The notes: generated by a model from the sequence alone, not told the origin. 64,000 nucleotides of DNA from Paenibacillus anaericanus (GCF_003994475.1 NZ_RZNY01000013.1:24883-88882), one strand, 5' to 3'. Positions 53,193 to 62,949 are shown, counted from the first letter of the stretch. Program-made: numbers and translations.

Positions 53193-56100
53193 TTACAATT
53201 GTCCGGCAACTTCCATCAACCGGATTAAAACTTTAGCCATTTGCCCACGTGTAGCTGCAGCTTTGGGATTGAAATTACCTTCTCGTGTACCATCAACTAT
53301 ACCTAGTCCTTGAGCGGCTTTTACGCTGTCCACAGCAAAGCTGCTTACATGTTGAATATCATTAAAGGTAGCTCCAGCATAACTCCCTGCTTCCTTGAAG
53401 GATTCCCCTATAGCATAGCTGTAGGCTCGCATCAATAGGGTAACCATTTCTTCGCGCGTCACTGCTTTTTCCGGCTGGAAGGTTCCGTCTGCATAACCTT
53501 CAATTATTGCTGCCTTCTTCATTGCAGATACATACCCCGCATAATACGCACTACTTGATACATCCGTGAACCCTCCAACTCCACCTTCTTCTGAGAGCCC
53601 GAGCACTCTTCCCAAGAAGGTAGATAACTGCCCTCTTGTTACCGTTCCTTGTGGATCAAAATGATTACTATCGACACCGCCAGCAATTCCTCTAGCTGCG
53701 AGCACTTCAATGTAATCCCTTGCCCAGCTTCCTGCCGTATCTCCAAAGGTTTTAAGGGATTCCATCACCATAAAGTTACTAAAGTGCTGTGTTAGGAATG
53801 TAATATCTTGATCCCCAAATATACCCCCTTTGAACTCTGAAGAACCGTCATTCGCTACAAAATATACCCCCGACTTTCTCTTATCCGTAATCTTAGCTTT
53901 TTCTTGCGGAGTCAGTGTGAGTGACACCTTCACGTTCTTGTTAAAGGCTGTAACTTTAGTACGAGTACCTGCACTATCGATCAAGAACATGCCGAAATCG
54001 TATACTTTACCGCGTGGTTGTAAGGACGGATTTGCACCTACGACTTGTTCTGTCAAAGTACGGGCCTCAATTTCATCCACCAAAGACTTCGTTATGATTA
54101 ACTCTTTGGTATTAACCAAAGCAGCTGCGTCAATAAAATCGGCAGGTAGGGTTATGGTGGCATCTGCCGTGACTAACTTGATGGCTACTCCAGCCGATTT
54201 TAATTTGTTCAGTACAGATACAGGGAAATTTAATTCTACCAAATCCCCGGAAACGGCACTGAGATCAATAATGATGGACAATTCTGACCTTACTGCAGCT
54301 ATCAACTTATCTTGACCTGCCAAGCTTTGCTGAACAACTTCAAAGCCTTTCAAGAGATTAGTCAAAGCTTGCTCGACCTTCTGGGCGTCCACTTTGGCAA
54401 CATTCTTACCATCAACAGCTTCAGCTTTAACCCCTTGCACGGCACTCAATTTATCTAGTTCATCCATAATGGCTGTAAGTGCGTTATCCGCATCGACCGG
54501 CAAATTAGTTAGCACCTTTTGAAGACTACTTGTTAACGCTGGAGGCACAGACGTACCTCCCGATGATGTTGAATTCGACCCAGATGATGGCGGTGTAACT
54601 GGATCTACTGTAGAAGTCTTTTTATTTATAATGACTGTGGTCAGAGGGTCTAGAGTGATGGAACGGGAGCTGAGCGTAAATCCAGACTTCTCCGATACCC
54701 CGTTGGCCCCAGCTTCATCGTTATCTACCAATACCTTTCCTGTAGTTAAGTCTTCTGACAACGTTAATGTTCTAGCGGTACTATCCGCGTTTACAAATAC
54801 ATAGTAATTCCCAGTTCCGTCTGTTGCTGTGTTCTTATAAGCGATTACGAGATCACTAGCTTTAATTTCTGGTGATTTAATGAGCGTTACATTGCTATTT
54901 ACAAGCTCTTCATCACCTAACGTGAATGCATTTGTTGATTTTCTCAGATCGATTAGACCTGCAGTATATTTCTGCGTGATCTGATTCACAGGATACTTCA
55001 CTTCATCCGTTGCTTTGCTCCAGTCAAACATATTGATTGCATCCGTGGAATCGTAAGAATCATGCACGAAGTACCCAAATACTTCATCATTCTCATCTGT
55101 AAGTGCATGATATTTCTGCTCGGGTATACCTTCACCCTTCCACTGTTTTGTCCGCCCATATTCTTGACCCGCATGCAGAAATGCCGTTCCTTGTGAGGTT
55201 AAGACTAGCATATTGCCAAGTCTGACCCGTTGGTGAATTTCTAGGTCATTGGCTGGGATTGCAGGATCTTTCTTGATGGATTGAGCAATGATATCATACA
55301 GCGTTAAATTATCATGGGCTTCAATATAAGACACCATGTCCCCCGGATCATCGGCCGGTGTGTTGGATGGCTGAGCTTTAATGTTGTTAAAGATAACGTT
55401 GATATCTCTAGCTCCGCCCGTAATAAATCTTGGCTCTCCTTCTGAACCATATCCAGATTTCAATTCATTTCTGATCTCATCAGAGAATACGCCGACACTA
55501 TCCGTTTTGTCCATCCAATCCTGATCAGCAGCTTTGCCTTCTAGCGAAGGATCAGCGATATTCCCACTAAAGGTTCTCCAACCTTCACCGATGAATAACG
55601 TATTAGGATTAATTTCGACGACTTCATCGTATGCATTTTGGATCGATTCATAGGTTGCATCACCCATCATATCCCAACGTATACCATCAACTTTGTATTC
55701 CTCCGTCCAGTATTTCACGGAGTCAATCATCAATTTCTCAGCCATCTTATGATTTGTCGCCAGATTATTGCCGAATCCCCCAACATTATTACCATTAGCA
55801 TCTTGCCATCCATAATAGTTAGGAACGATATCATTCAGAAAGCTCGCTTTGGCCATATGTGTATAAACAACGTCGAGAACTACACCCATTCCGGCATCAT
55901 GGACAGCCTGAATCATCTCTTTCAACTCTTTGATTCGAAGTTCTGGATTACTTGGATCTTCTGAGTAGGCACCGTCTGGGGTAAAATAGTTGTGCGGATC
56001 ATATCCCCAATTGTACTGATTGTCTTGGGTTGAATAGTTTAACTCTCTCTCGCTCATGTTGGTCTCGTCTCCATAATACCAAGCCATAATCGGCATGAGT

Positions 56101-57752
56101 TGAATATGGGTCACACCCAACGATTTAATATATTCTAACTTATCTTTGAATGCCGTGTAGGAACCCCATCTTCCACTCAAATCTCCCTCTATAGAAGGAT
56201 CAGATGTGAAGTCTCGTACATGAACCTCCCAGATAATCGCATCTTCTCTTTGCTCATATCCTTCAATTTGAGCGTAATCAAAATTGGCAGGATTGGTCGT
56301 GCTTAAGTCCACGATTGCCGCTTTTCCTACGGCATCTCCATCGGAACCAACTTGCCCCGTCGTACTCACTCTAAATGGAGCCATGGATTTAGCATAAGGA
56401 TCAAGCACTGCTTTTGTGACACCGTCATTTGTCACTTGATATTGATAGAAGTATCCCTTGAAATCTGAAATATCAAGAGTTCCAGGTACAACCTCAGCGC
56501 TCCAAACTCCCTTATCTCCCTTAGATAAATCAACACTACCCATGTAATGAGTATCATCCGTTTTATCATAGACGCTGGCTGTAACTGAGGTTGCCATTGG
56601 TGCCCACAGTTTAAATGTAACTTTCCCTTCGTTATATGTGGCTCCCAGATCGTCACCATCGTAAGCATACATTTCGTCCAGCATTCTCCAACCTGTTCCA
56701 GCAATTATGGTTCGGCCAGAGTAAGTGACACTTAGAGGTAGGTTATCGAGAACTACTTTCGCTGCAACTTCAACTGTTGTTGTACCCGTAATTTGTACAG
56801 AATCAATGGAGATAGGCGCTCCAGTCTTATCTTTGATGGATAGCTGATCCTTAAGTGAATTTGCCTCCAGTCCATCCGTCATAGTAAAACCTAGCATGAT
56901 TTTACTCTCTGACAATACTTCGGCGGACACCAGGCCCACGGGTAGCTCTCCATATGGAGATACGTAAACGATATCTTCCCCTTGATTGATCCAGAGATGA
57001 TTGTAACGATCTAAGAGGCTAAAGCTTTTATCCCCGCCGTCCTTCTCATCGCCATCTGAGCGATTGACAACAAGAAAGTTAATCTTCTTTGCTCCTTCTT
57101 TCAGCTCGACATCGATGTAAGCTCCATAACGATCGACATGTTCCGAAGTAAAAGCTGTCGCTCCTGTTGGCCACCCTTCGGACGGTGCAACCACATCATC
57201 TCCCCAAGTCCACAGTCCATAAGTACTGTGGTTATTATCGTCTCTGCCATAATGAATACGTACCGTATTCATTGGAAGATCCACGGGCTCATAAGCATAC
57301 ACATTGTCTGAGCCATGCTTAATCCAAATTTCATTCATTTCTGGAGATGTGATAGCTACATTTTTGTCGCCACCCTCCTTCACGCCATTAACGCGATTCA
57401 CAATAATAACGCCTATTTTCTTAGCTCCTTCATTAAGTGGGACATCTAGATAGGAACCATAGGAATCCTGCTGTCCCTCTAGAAAAGCTGTCGCATCCGT
57501 AGACCAATTCTTCGAAGGTTCAGTTACATCTCCCCATAACCACAATCCTAAATTCCCAATTTCCTTGTTCGCTCTATTATAATGAATACGTATATGTCCA
57601 TTTGGCACGTCCAAGCTGCTGCTTATTCCTTCTGATGAAACGGAATCGGAATCGGCATTCACCCGAATTGGACCCAATCCGATGCAGGAAAGAATCATTG
57701 CGATGATCATAAAAACCGAGAATATTCTTGTACAGCTCCTGTTAAGCTTCAT
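53193..57752 (-). CDS. pulA: S-layer-anchored type I pullulanase (GH13)
   Basis: The 1519-residue secreted enzyme cleaves alpha-1,6 branches in pullulan and starch. It has a signal peptide (1-33), two CBM41-like starch-binding units (about 53-155 and 163-263), an Ig-like linker, a CBM48 (about 375-460) and the GH13_14 barrel. YNWGYDP at 580-586 is the type I pullulanase marker; catalytic residues are Asp694 (IRWDMMGD), Glu723 (IGEGW) and Asp814 (EAHDN). A Ser/Gly/Pro linker (about 1075-1090) leads to an unassigned region and three C-terminal SLH units (about 1330-1519) that attach it to the cell wall. Two cre sites lie upstream. Confidence 0.94.
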   Translation of the reverse strand: MKLNRSCTRIFSVFMIIAMILSCIGLGPIRVNADSDSVSSEGISSSLDVPNGHIRIHYNRANKEIGNLGLWLWGDVTEPSKNWSTDATAFLEGQQDSYGSYLDVPLNEGAKKIGVIIVNRVNGVKEGGDKNVAITSPEMNEIWIKHGSDNVYAYEPVDLPMNTVRIHYGRDDNNHSTYGLWTWGDDVVAPSEGWPTGATAFTSEHVDRYGAYIDVELKEGAKKINFLVVNRSDGDEKDGGDKSFSLLDRYNHLWINQGEDIVYVSPYGELPVGLVSAEVLSESKIMLGFTMTDGLEANSLKDQLSIKDKTGAPISIDSVQITGTTTVEVAAKVVLDNLPLSVTYSGRTIIAGTGWRMLDEMYAYDGDDLGATYNEGKVTFKLWAPMATSVTASVYDKTDDTHYMGSVDLSKGDKGVWSAEVVPGTLDISDFKGYFYQYQVTNDGVTKAVLDPYAKSMAPFRVSTTGQVGSDGDAVGKAAIVDLSTTNPANFDYAQIEGYEQREDAIIWEVHVRDFTSDPSIEGDLSGRWGSYTAFKDKLEYIKSLGVTHIQLMPIMAWYYGDETNMSERELNYSTQDNQYNWGYDPHNYFTPDGAYSEDPSNPELRIKELKEMIQAVHDAGMGVVLDVVYTHMAKASFLNDIVPNYYGWQDANGNNVGGFGNNLATNHKMAEKLMIDSVKYWTEEYKVDGIRWDMMGDATYESIQNAYDEVVEINPNTLFIGEGWRTFSGNIADPSLEGKAADQDWMDKTDSVGVFSDEIRNELKSGYGSEGEPRFITGGARDINVIFNNIKAQPSNTPADDPGDMVSYIEAHDNLTLYDIIAQSIKKDPAIPANDLEIHQRVRLGNMLVLTSQGTAFLHAGQEYGRTKQWKGEGIPEQKYHALTDENDEVFGYFVHDSYDSTDAINMFDWSKATDEVKYPVNQITQKYTAGLIDLRKSTNAFTLGDEELVNSNVTLIKSPEIKASDLVIAYKNTATDGTGNYYVFVNADSTARTLTLSEDLTTGKVLVDNDEAGANGVSEKSGFTLSSRSITLDPLTTVIINKKTSTVDPVTPPSSGSNSTSSGGTSVPPALTSSLQKVLTNLPVDADNALTAIMDELDKLSAVQGVKAEAVDGKNVAKVDAQKVEQALTNLLKGFEVVQQSLAGQDKLIAAVRSELSIIIDLSAVSGDLVELNFPVSVLNKLKSAGVAIKLVTADATITLPADFIDAAALVNTKELIITKSLVDEIEARTLTEQVVGANPSLQPRGKVYDFGMFLIDSAGTRTKVTAFNKNVKVSLTLTPQEKAKITDKRKSGVYFVANDGSSEFKGGIFGDQDITFLTQHFSNFMVMESLKTFGDTAGSWARDYIEVLAARGIAGGVDSNHFDPQGTVTRGQLSTFLGRVLGLSEEGGVGGFTDVSSSAYYAGYVSAMKKAAIIEGYADGTFQPEKAVTREEMVTLLMRAYSYAIGESFKEAGSYAGATFNDIQHVSSFAVDSVKAAQGLGIVDGTREGNFNPKAAATRGQMAKVLIRLMEVAGQL

Positions 57753-57812
57753 TTAGTGATCCTCCCATTGGTTGTATTCATGTATTACGCATCGAGATAA
57801 ACATCAATTTAA

Positions 57813-57826
57813 TGCAAACGATTGCA
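57813..57826. promoter_or_regulatory. Catabolite-responsive element (cre), proximal
   Basis: TGCAAACGATTGCA agrees with every fixed position of TGNAANCGNTNNCA and is nearly palindromic. It lies 61 bp before the pullulanase ATG, probably in the leader or core promoter. CcpA or a LacI-family maltose regulator are the likely binders. Confidence 0.78.
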
Positions 57827-57877
57827 TAAATAACATGACACCCCCCTTCATTTGAAAATATGTTATATTAAGCGTAA

Positions 57878-57891
57878 TGAAACCGTTTGCA
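57878..57891. promoter_or_regulatory. Catabolite-responsive element (cre), distal
   Basis: TGAAACCGTTTGCA also agrees with all fixed cre positions. It lies 65 bp upstream of the proximal site (about six helical turns), so two bound dimers could face the same side and loop the promoter. Confidence 0.75.
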
Positions 57892-57973
57892 TAATATATA
57901 ACACATCCAATTGTTGGGCGTCAATCTACATTTTTGTCGAATATCATTCATATTGTCGTTTCAAAACAGCGTT

Positions 57974-58633
57974 TTACTTTCTTCCATAATCGGCCTTAAT
58001 TTCTCCCCATTCCTTCGTTTCCCACTTCAGCACCTTATTCTCGTAACTATTGTTCTTCAGCCAATTTATAGCTCGATCAACCAAATCCCAAATTTCCTTC
58101 GTAGATTCATCTCGTACCAGACTCGTAGCTACTTGCTTCTCACGGACCCATTTTAAAGCCGTTCTCGAATCGCTGTAGACAGTCTTCGTGCTCCCCAGCT
58201 TCTTCAGGTAGGCTAATGAGTGAACAATCGCCAGAAATTCACCTAAATTATTTGTACCGTTGGGAATAGGACCAACCGAGAATAGAACTTTACCACTTTG
58301 CGTTTCCACCCCTTGGTATTCAATCGGTCCTGGATTCCCTCTAGTTCCTACATCAACAGATACGCTGTCATAATCAATACTCTCCGCAGATGGTGATGAG
58401 GAGGAAGTCGCCCGACCAGGTGAAGTTCCCTTGGAGGTACTGCTCCCAGTCTGTTTTTTGCCCCAATGTTTAGTCCAGCCTTCGCTATAAGCCTTCTGCG
58501 CCTCTGCACTGGAATCATAAGATTTATATTTAGCATCTTTAAATTGCTCCACTTGCTCCTTACACTCAGCCCAACTATTGTATATGCCTGGGCGGTTTCC
58601 TACCCAAACTACATAATATTTCTGTTTCGCCAT
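57974..58633 (-). CDS. Ribonuclease H with N-terminal viroplasmin-like domain
   Basis: The 219-residue protein has an N-terminal RNase H1 hybrid-binding (caulimovirus viroplasmin) domain at 1-50 (YYVVWVGNRPGIYNSWAECK), then a Ser/Thr linker and a C-terminal RNase H domain. Acidic active-site residues are visible in VDVGTRGNPG, NLGEFLAIV, VYSDSRTAL and a late Asp in IKADYGRK. It cuts the RNA strand of RNA-DNA hybrids such as R-loops and Okazaki primers. Eukaryotic RNase H1 has the same two-domain plan. It is monocistronic. Confidence 0.88.
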   Translation of the reverse strand: MAKQKYYVVWVGNRPGIYNSWAECKEQVEQFKDAKYKSYDSSAEAQKAYSEGWTKHWGKKQTGSSTSKGTSPGRATSSSSPSAESIDYDSVSVDVGTRGNPGPIEYQGVETQSGKVLFSVGPIPNGTNNLGEFLAIVHSLAYLKKLGSTKTVYSDSRTALKWVREKQVATSLVRDESTKEIWDLVDRAINWLKNNSYENKVLKWETKEWGEIKADYGRK

Positions 58634-58990
58634 TATACTTGTCCCCTTCTATAGGTAAATCGCAACTAGTACTGTTGTATACTCGTTCATACCACTTTAT
58701 CTTTATCCACGATACACCATAACGAGTATGGTTTCCATTGTGGAAATAACAAAAAGAACTCAACACCCCTATCAGAATGTACAAAGTAGGTCGATGACCG
58801 CTTCGCTACCATCTGCATATACTTCTACTATTAGAAATCACTGATTTCGGTTTAGAGCCCTAAAATTATCATAAGAGCGCTCGATTCTACGTCATTATTA
58901 CTTTAAATAGTCAAATTAGATAGAGGCAAACACAAAGAGACATCCTCTCCCCTTAAACCGGGATTGGATGCCTCCTTAATATAGTAATAA
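58634..58990. other. 357-bp intergenic region without a recognisable gene
   Basis: It holds the leader and promoter of the RNase H gene on the left and the melA terminator on the right. Short open frames here lack ribosome binding sites. I see nothing else I can support. Confidence 0.6.
58930..58975 (-). terminator. Terminator of the GH4 gene
   Basis: Minus-strand GAGGCATCC and GGATGTCTC (one wobble) pair around a 20-nt loop and are followed by TTTGTGTTTG. It lies about 15 bp after the stop codon. Confidence 0.75.
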
Positions 58991-60289
58991 TTATTTAAAA
59001 GTCGGAAGCCAGCTACCATGTGCTTCGATAAGGTCGTCGCACATCGCAACGATATCATCTATAGACAACTCTGCTGCCGTATGTGGGTCCAGCATGGCAG
59101 CGTGGTAAATATGTTCCTTCTTCCCGGTAATAGCAGCTTCAATAGTGAGCAATTGTGTGTTAATATTCGTTCTGTTCAGCGCAGCTAGTTGTGGTGGTAG
59201 GTCTCCCACATACGTCGGGTTGATACCCGAGGCATCTACAAGACAAGGTACTTCTACACATGCTTCCTTAGGCAGGTTGGTAATCAGGCCTGTATTCATT
59301 ACATTGCCGCCGATTTTATAGGGATTATTTGTCTCCATCGCTTCCAGCATATACGAAGCATATTCCAAACTTCGGACATGCTCAATATTCTGACTAGCAA
59401 ATATTTTCTCGCGCATATCGGACCAGCCCTTGATCTGTTCGATGCAGCGGCGAGGGTATTCATCCAGTGGAATGTTGAAGCGTTCAATTAGCTCGGGATA
59501 GTTCTTTTTAATAAAATATGGATGGTACTCCGCACTATGCTCGGACGATTCCGTCACATAATAACCGAAGCGAAGCATAAGCTCGTACCGGACCATATCA
59601 TGATGACTCTCTTTCTGCTTCTCCGCTGCTCGGCGTTTGATCTCAGGATATAAATCCACTCCATCCCGAGATACTTCCAGCAACCAAGCCATATGATTAA
59701 TGCCTGCAATCTTTGTTTTGAGGCCGCCTTTATTCATATCCAATGCATCAAACAGATCCGACACACAGGTCTGTACGCTATGGCAAAGACCCACTGTCTT
59801 GATTCCACCAACAGTGTTCATTACATTCGTTAACACAGCCATCGGATTCGTATAGTTGAAGAACCAAGCATCTGGACACACTTCCTGCATATCCTTGGCA
59901 AAATCGAGCATTACCGGAATCGTCCGTAGATTCCGGAAGACCCCGCCTATTCCAAGCGTATCCGCAATGGTCTGACGTAGACCATACTTCTTAGGTATTT
60001 CAAAATCTGTAATCGTACATGGGTCGTAACCACCTACCTGAATCGCATTAATCACATATTTGGCGCCATTTAGAGCAGCTCTCCGGTCGCTATATGCCCT
60101 CACTGTGCAACGACTGCCAAGCGATTGTCTCATACTATCAAGCAATTTCTCTGAGTCACTCAGTCGTTCCATATTAATATCAAATAAAGCGAGTTCAAAT
60201 CCCTGTAATGCTTCGGTCAACATCACATCGCCGAGAACATTTTTGGCAAAAACCGTACTACCTGCACCTATAAAAGTAATTTTGGACAT
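58991..60289 (-). CDS. melA: GH4 alpha-galactosidase (NAD- and metal-dependent)
   Basis: GH4 enzymes hydrolyse glycosides by an NAD+-assisted redox mechanism with a divalent metal. The 432-residue protein has the N-terminal dinucleotide motif KITFIGAGSTVFAKNVLGDV, the NTxNPM-like FFNYTNPMAV, the metal ligand segment VGLCHSVQTCV and the catalytic region GINHMAWLLEV. The sequence fits MelA-type alpha-galactosidases, with alpha-galacturonidase (LplD) the main alternative. An ATG at 60289, 10 nt after GGAGG, is the start; the longer frame to 60340 lacks a site. A divergent AraC regulator probably controls it. No transporter is adjacent. Confidence 0.9.
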   Translation of the reverse strand: MSKITFIGAGSTVFAKNVLGDVMLTEALQGFELALFDINMERLSDSEKLLDSMRQSLGSRCTVRAYSDRRAALNGAKYVINAIQVGGYDPCTITDFEIPKKYGLRQTIADTLGIGGVFRNLRTIPVMLDFAKDMQEVCPDAWFFNYTNPMAVLTNVMNTVGGIKTVGLCHSVQTCVSDLFDALDMNKGGLKTKIAGINHMAWLLEVSRDGVDLYPEIKRRAAEKQKESHHDMVRYELMLRFGYYVTESSEHSAEYHPYFIKKNYPELIERFNIPLDEYPRRCIEQIKGWSDMREKIFASQNIEHVRSLEYASYMLEAMETNNPYKIGGNVMNTGLITNLPKEACVEVPCLVDASGINPTYVGDLPPQLAALNRTNINTQLLTIEAAITGKKEHIYHAAMLDPHTAAELSIDDIVAMCDDLIEAHGSWLPTFK

Positions 60290-60502
60290 TACATGTTCGC
60301 CTCCAATGAATAAGTAAGAATGCACCTTAACTATAGACATTAATGCGACAAAACGACATGGATCAATCTATTACTTACATGTCATAATCCCAGAAATAAA
60401 TCCGCTTTCATGATGTATTGTCCAATATTACTTGTTATAATGTGAGGATCAATATTCTATCATTTACTTATTTTTAGAACTCCATGGGAGGATGGCCTGT
60501 GC

Positions 60503-61354
60503 ATGTCTCGAATTAATATCACCTTCACCAGTGAAACGTTACTAGGTCAGTTGGATCTTAATTTACTATTCTTCGGTAAGGAAGAGTGTCTGCCCAGTCA
60601 TACTTGGGGGCCCGGCTTGCGCGATTCCTACATTCTTCATTACATTCATAGTGGATGTGGAATCTTTGGTAGGGGGGAACAGAGTCACTTCTTAACCGCT
60701 GGACAGGGTTTTCTCATCCCGCCAAGTACAATTGTTCATTACCAAGCTAACGAAAATGATCCCTGGACCTATTCCTGGGTCGGTTTCAATGGCCTGCATG
60801 CCAAATCGTTCATGCAACGCGCGAATTTAAGTCCTCCTTATCTCGTCTACGATACTGGTAAGGATAGCCGCCCTCATTTTGAATCATTCTATGATGATCT
60901 GCTAAATGCCCGGTCGTTGCGTAACGGAGATGTACTCAGTCAAAGTATTCTATATCGACTTATGGCCGAATTAATTTCCAGCTCTAAGGCACCTCTCCCA
61001 GACACCAAGCCCTCTCCCTCCAAGGAATCTTATCTTAATCAGGCGATCGGATTTATAGAGAACAACTATAGTCAGAAGATCTCGATTCTGGATATCGCTG
61101 CTTCTGTCGGTCTAGACCGAACCTACTTATCCAGCCTGTTCAAAATAAAGTTCGGAGTATCACTTCAGACCTTCCTACTAGAGTACCGTATTAATCGTGC
61201 TACCGAGTTGCTCCGTAATCCAGAACTGTCTGTCAGCGACATTTCCCGCTCAGTGGGTTATGCCGATCCGTTTCTCTTCTCCAAAATGTTCAAGAAGGTT
61301 ACTGGGAGTTCCCCGAGGAACTCTCGCGATAAGAATACAGAAGACTACCTATGA
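60503..61354 (+). CDS. AraC family regulator of the GH4 gene
   Basis: The 283-residue MsmR/RafR-like activator has an N-terminal cupin sugar-binding domain (about 20-140, YILHYIHSGCGIF and FLIPPSTIVHYQANENDPW). Two helix-turn-helix motifs follow at the C-terminus (about 185-280, ISILDIAASVGLDRTYLSSL and LSVSDISRSVGYADPFLFSK). The divergent arrangement with the GH4 gene across 213 bp suggests it activates it with an alpha-galactoside as inducer. GGGAGG lies 11 nt before the ATG, and a terminator follows. Confidence 0.91.
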   Translation: MSRINITFTSETLLGQLDLNLLFFGKEECLPSHTWGPGLRDSYILHYIHSGCGIFGRGEQSHFLTAGQGFLIPPSTIVHYQANENDPWTYSWVGFNGLHAKSFMQRANLSPPYLVYDTGKDSRPHFESFYDDLLNARSLRNGDVLSQSILYRLMAELISSSKAPLPDTKPSPSKESYLNQAIGFIENNYSQKISILDIAASVGLDRTYLSSLFKIKFGVSLQTFLLEYRINRATELLRNPELSVSDISRSVGYADPFLFSKMFKKVTGSSPRNSRDKNTEDYL

Positions 61355-61372
61355 TCGCCCTAATAGACGGCA

Positions 61373-61408
61373 AAAACCCGACTGGATCAACATCTAAGTC
61401 GGGTTTTC
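61373..61408 (+). terminator. Terminator after the AraC regulator
   Basis: AAAACCCGACT and AGTCGGGTTTT enclose a 13-nt loop and are followed by CTATAATT on the plus strand. It lies about 20 bp after the stop codon. Confidence 0.87.
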
Positions 61409-61492
61409 TATAATTATCTCCAAAAGAGAACTTTAGATCTAAACGAACTTAACTTCTGAGCTTTGTTGTGATTTCAAGCTACGACTAATGAT

Positions 61493-62248
61493 TTAAGCCG
61501 CAATGGAACCGACTACTTTCTTCATATCCAGACTTTTGATGAGAATAACAGTGTAGATAGCCAGGACTGCAAGTGCAATCAGATCGAAATAGTTCACACC
61601 TGTACTTTCAATACCTAAAAACTGAATCAAGTTATGTAAGAAGTGAAACAAGATGAGTGGAAGAATATTACCGTCCCGAACCATAAGCAGAGCCAACACT
61701 GCGCCAACTAAGAGCGAATATACAATCTGTACTGCTGTTGAAGCGGCATCCTGACCCGAAATTAAATTCAGAGCATGTGTGAATGCAAACAGAAGACTTG
61801 AAGTAACAACGGCTGCGGTCACACTTTTATTTAACATCGCTTTTAAAATTAGTCCCCGATAAACGGTCTCCTCCACAAACCCTACCAATAGAGTGAATGA
61901 TACAAATTGGATGACCTTGGATAGCGTTACGCCATCAAAACCCTCTATTCCAATGATGATTAGCACCAAAATCAGTGGAAAATAGTACAGCCAGTTTCTC
62001 TTGGGTATCGTGGAAAGTGAACGGAATCCCACACTCCCCCACTTCTTTGTCCAGGTTAAATAAATGATGAGTGCCAGCGCGATCGGAGTAAATGAGACCC
62101 AAATAGCCGATGTATAGTCCAGTTCCTTAATCGTGGCAATCGCACCACCCACCGTGACTACGAACAGGAGTAGCACCTCAACAATAATAACGAACAGAAT
62201 CGGACGTTTCACAAAAAAAGATGATTTATTACTTTGAGTTTGGGACAT
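61493..62248 (-). CDS. CPBP family intramembrane metalloprotease
   Basis: The 251-residue protein has about seven membrane helices and CPBP motifs VGFVEETVYRGLILKAML (EExxxR), FAFTHALNLISG and LILFHFLHNLIQF. The ATG at 62248 (MSQTQ) follows AGAGG by 10 nt; an earlier ATG overlaps the site. Its start lies inside the last codons of the PadR gene (20-bp overlap), so the two are co-translated and PadR probably controls its level. Substrate or ligand is unknown. Confidence 0.88.
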   Translation of the reverse strand: MSQTQSNKSSFFVKRPILFVIIVEVLLLFVVTVGGAIATIKELDYTSAIWVSFTPIALALIIYLTWTKKWGSVGFRSLSTIPKRNWLYYFPLILVLIIIGIEGFDGVTLSKVIQFVSFTLLVGFVEETVYRGLILKAMLNKSVTAAVVTSSLLFAFTHALNLISGQDAASTAVQIVYSLLVGAVLALLMVRDGNILPLILFHFLHNLIQFLGIESTGVNYFDLIALAVLAIYTVILIKSLDMKKVVGSIAA

Positions 62249-62771
62249 GGAGATCATTCCTCTCTTTTATGTTTTGAATCCACTCTTTAACTAAGGTTAG
62301 TTGACTTATCCCATTAAATAGAACAGATACTCTGTAGTAATAGTCCCCAGGATTCGGGAGTGATGCAAGCTCCTGCGAAACGATCTGTTGCACCGTCCCT
62401 AGCCCTTTAATTTCTTGCTCCAGCCTGTAGAGATATTCGGATAGGCGTTGCTCACGGGTAGCCTCATCTAAATGATCATAGAAAAAGATTCTACCTAGCA
62501 GTTCATTTCGAGGTGTCTCTATCGGCTCTGCTAACCAAGTTAAAAATGTCTCTTTCCCACTCGGTAGCAAGGTATAAATTTTCTTATTCTTACTGTTCTC
62601 AGTTTCCATTACAGACACGTAGCTTTTCTCGGTTAATCGCTTCAAGGCTGGATACAGACTGCCATAACTTGCTTTAAGAAAAAATCCAAATGAACTATCT
62701 ATCGTCTTCTTGATGTCGTATCCACTCATAGGTTGTTCCAACAATAGGCCTAAAATTACGTTTTCCAACAT
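62229..62771 (-). CDS. PadR family transcriptional regulator
   Basis: The 180-residue protein has an N-terminal PadR winged helix (1-80, LENVILGLLLEQPMSGYDIK and FFLKASYGSLYPALKRLTEK) and a C-terminal Vir-like coiled-coil dimerisation domain (about 95-175). GAGGTGAGAGGGA precedes the ATG. A perfect 12-bp palindrome lies just after the predicted transcription start. It probably represses its own operon with the CPBP gene until an envelope or phenolic-type stress signal binds (family knowledge; ligand unknown). Confidence 0.92.
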   Translation of the reverse strand: MLENVILGLLLEQPMSGYDIKKTIDSSFGFFLKASYGSLYPALKRLTEKSYVSVMETENSKNKKIYTLLPSGKETFLTWLAEPIETPRNELLGRIFFYDHLDEATREQRLSEYLYRLEQEIKGLGTVQQIVSQELASLPNPGDYYYRVSVLFNGISQLTLVKEWIQNIKERNDLHVPNSK

Positions 62772-62798
62772 TCCCTCTCACCTCTTATATATATCTAT

Positions 62799-62848
62799 AC
62801 GATATATCGTCTTGATACATATAATAAAGTATTTCCAGTTAAAGTCAA
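62799..62848 (-). promoter_or_regulatory. padR promoter and operator palindrome
   Basis: Minus-strand -35 TTGACT (62843-62848), 16-bp spacer, -10 TATTAT (62821-62826). Ten to twenty bp downstream lies the perfect palindrome ACGATATATCGT (62799-62810), placed where a bound repressor would stop initiation. The position supports PadR autoregulation. Confidence 0.75.
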
Positions 62849-62949
62849 GGGTTATTTTTCCACAAAAAAAAAAGAAACATAGCAATTGAACGCCGTTACG
62901 CGTACATTACCATGCTCCTGTGCTCATGTTCCCTCTTTGCCCTGTCTAT

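Noticed and set aside
53830..54315. 161-codon plus-strand ORF inside the pullulanase gene
   Set aside because: Antisense to the linker and pre-SLH part of a continuous 1519-codon gene, without a start signal.
58575..58784. 69-codon minus-strand ORF upstream of the RNase H gene
   Set aside because: It overlaps the RNase H start out of frame, has no site for ribosome binding and no recognisable sequence.
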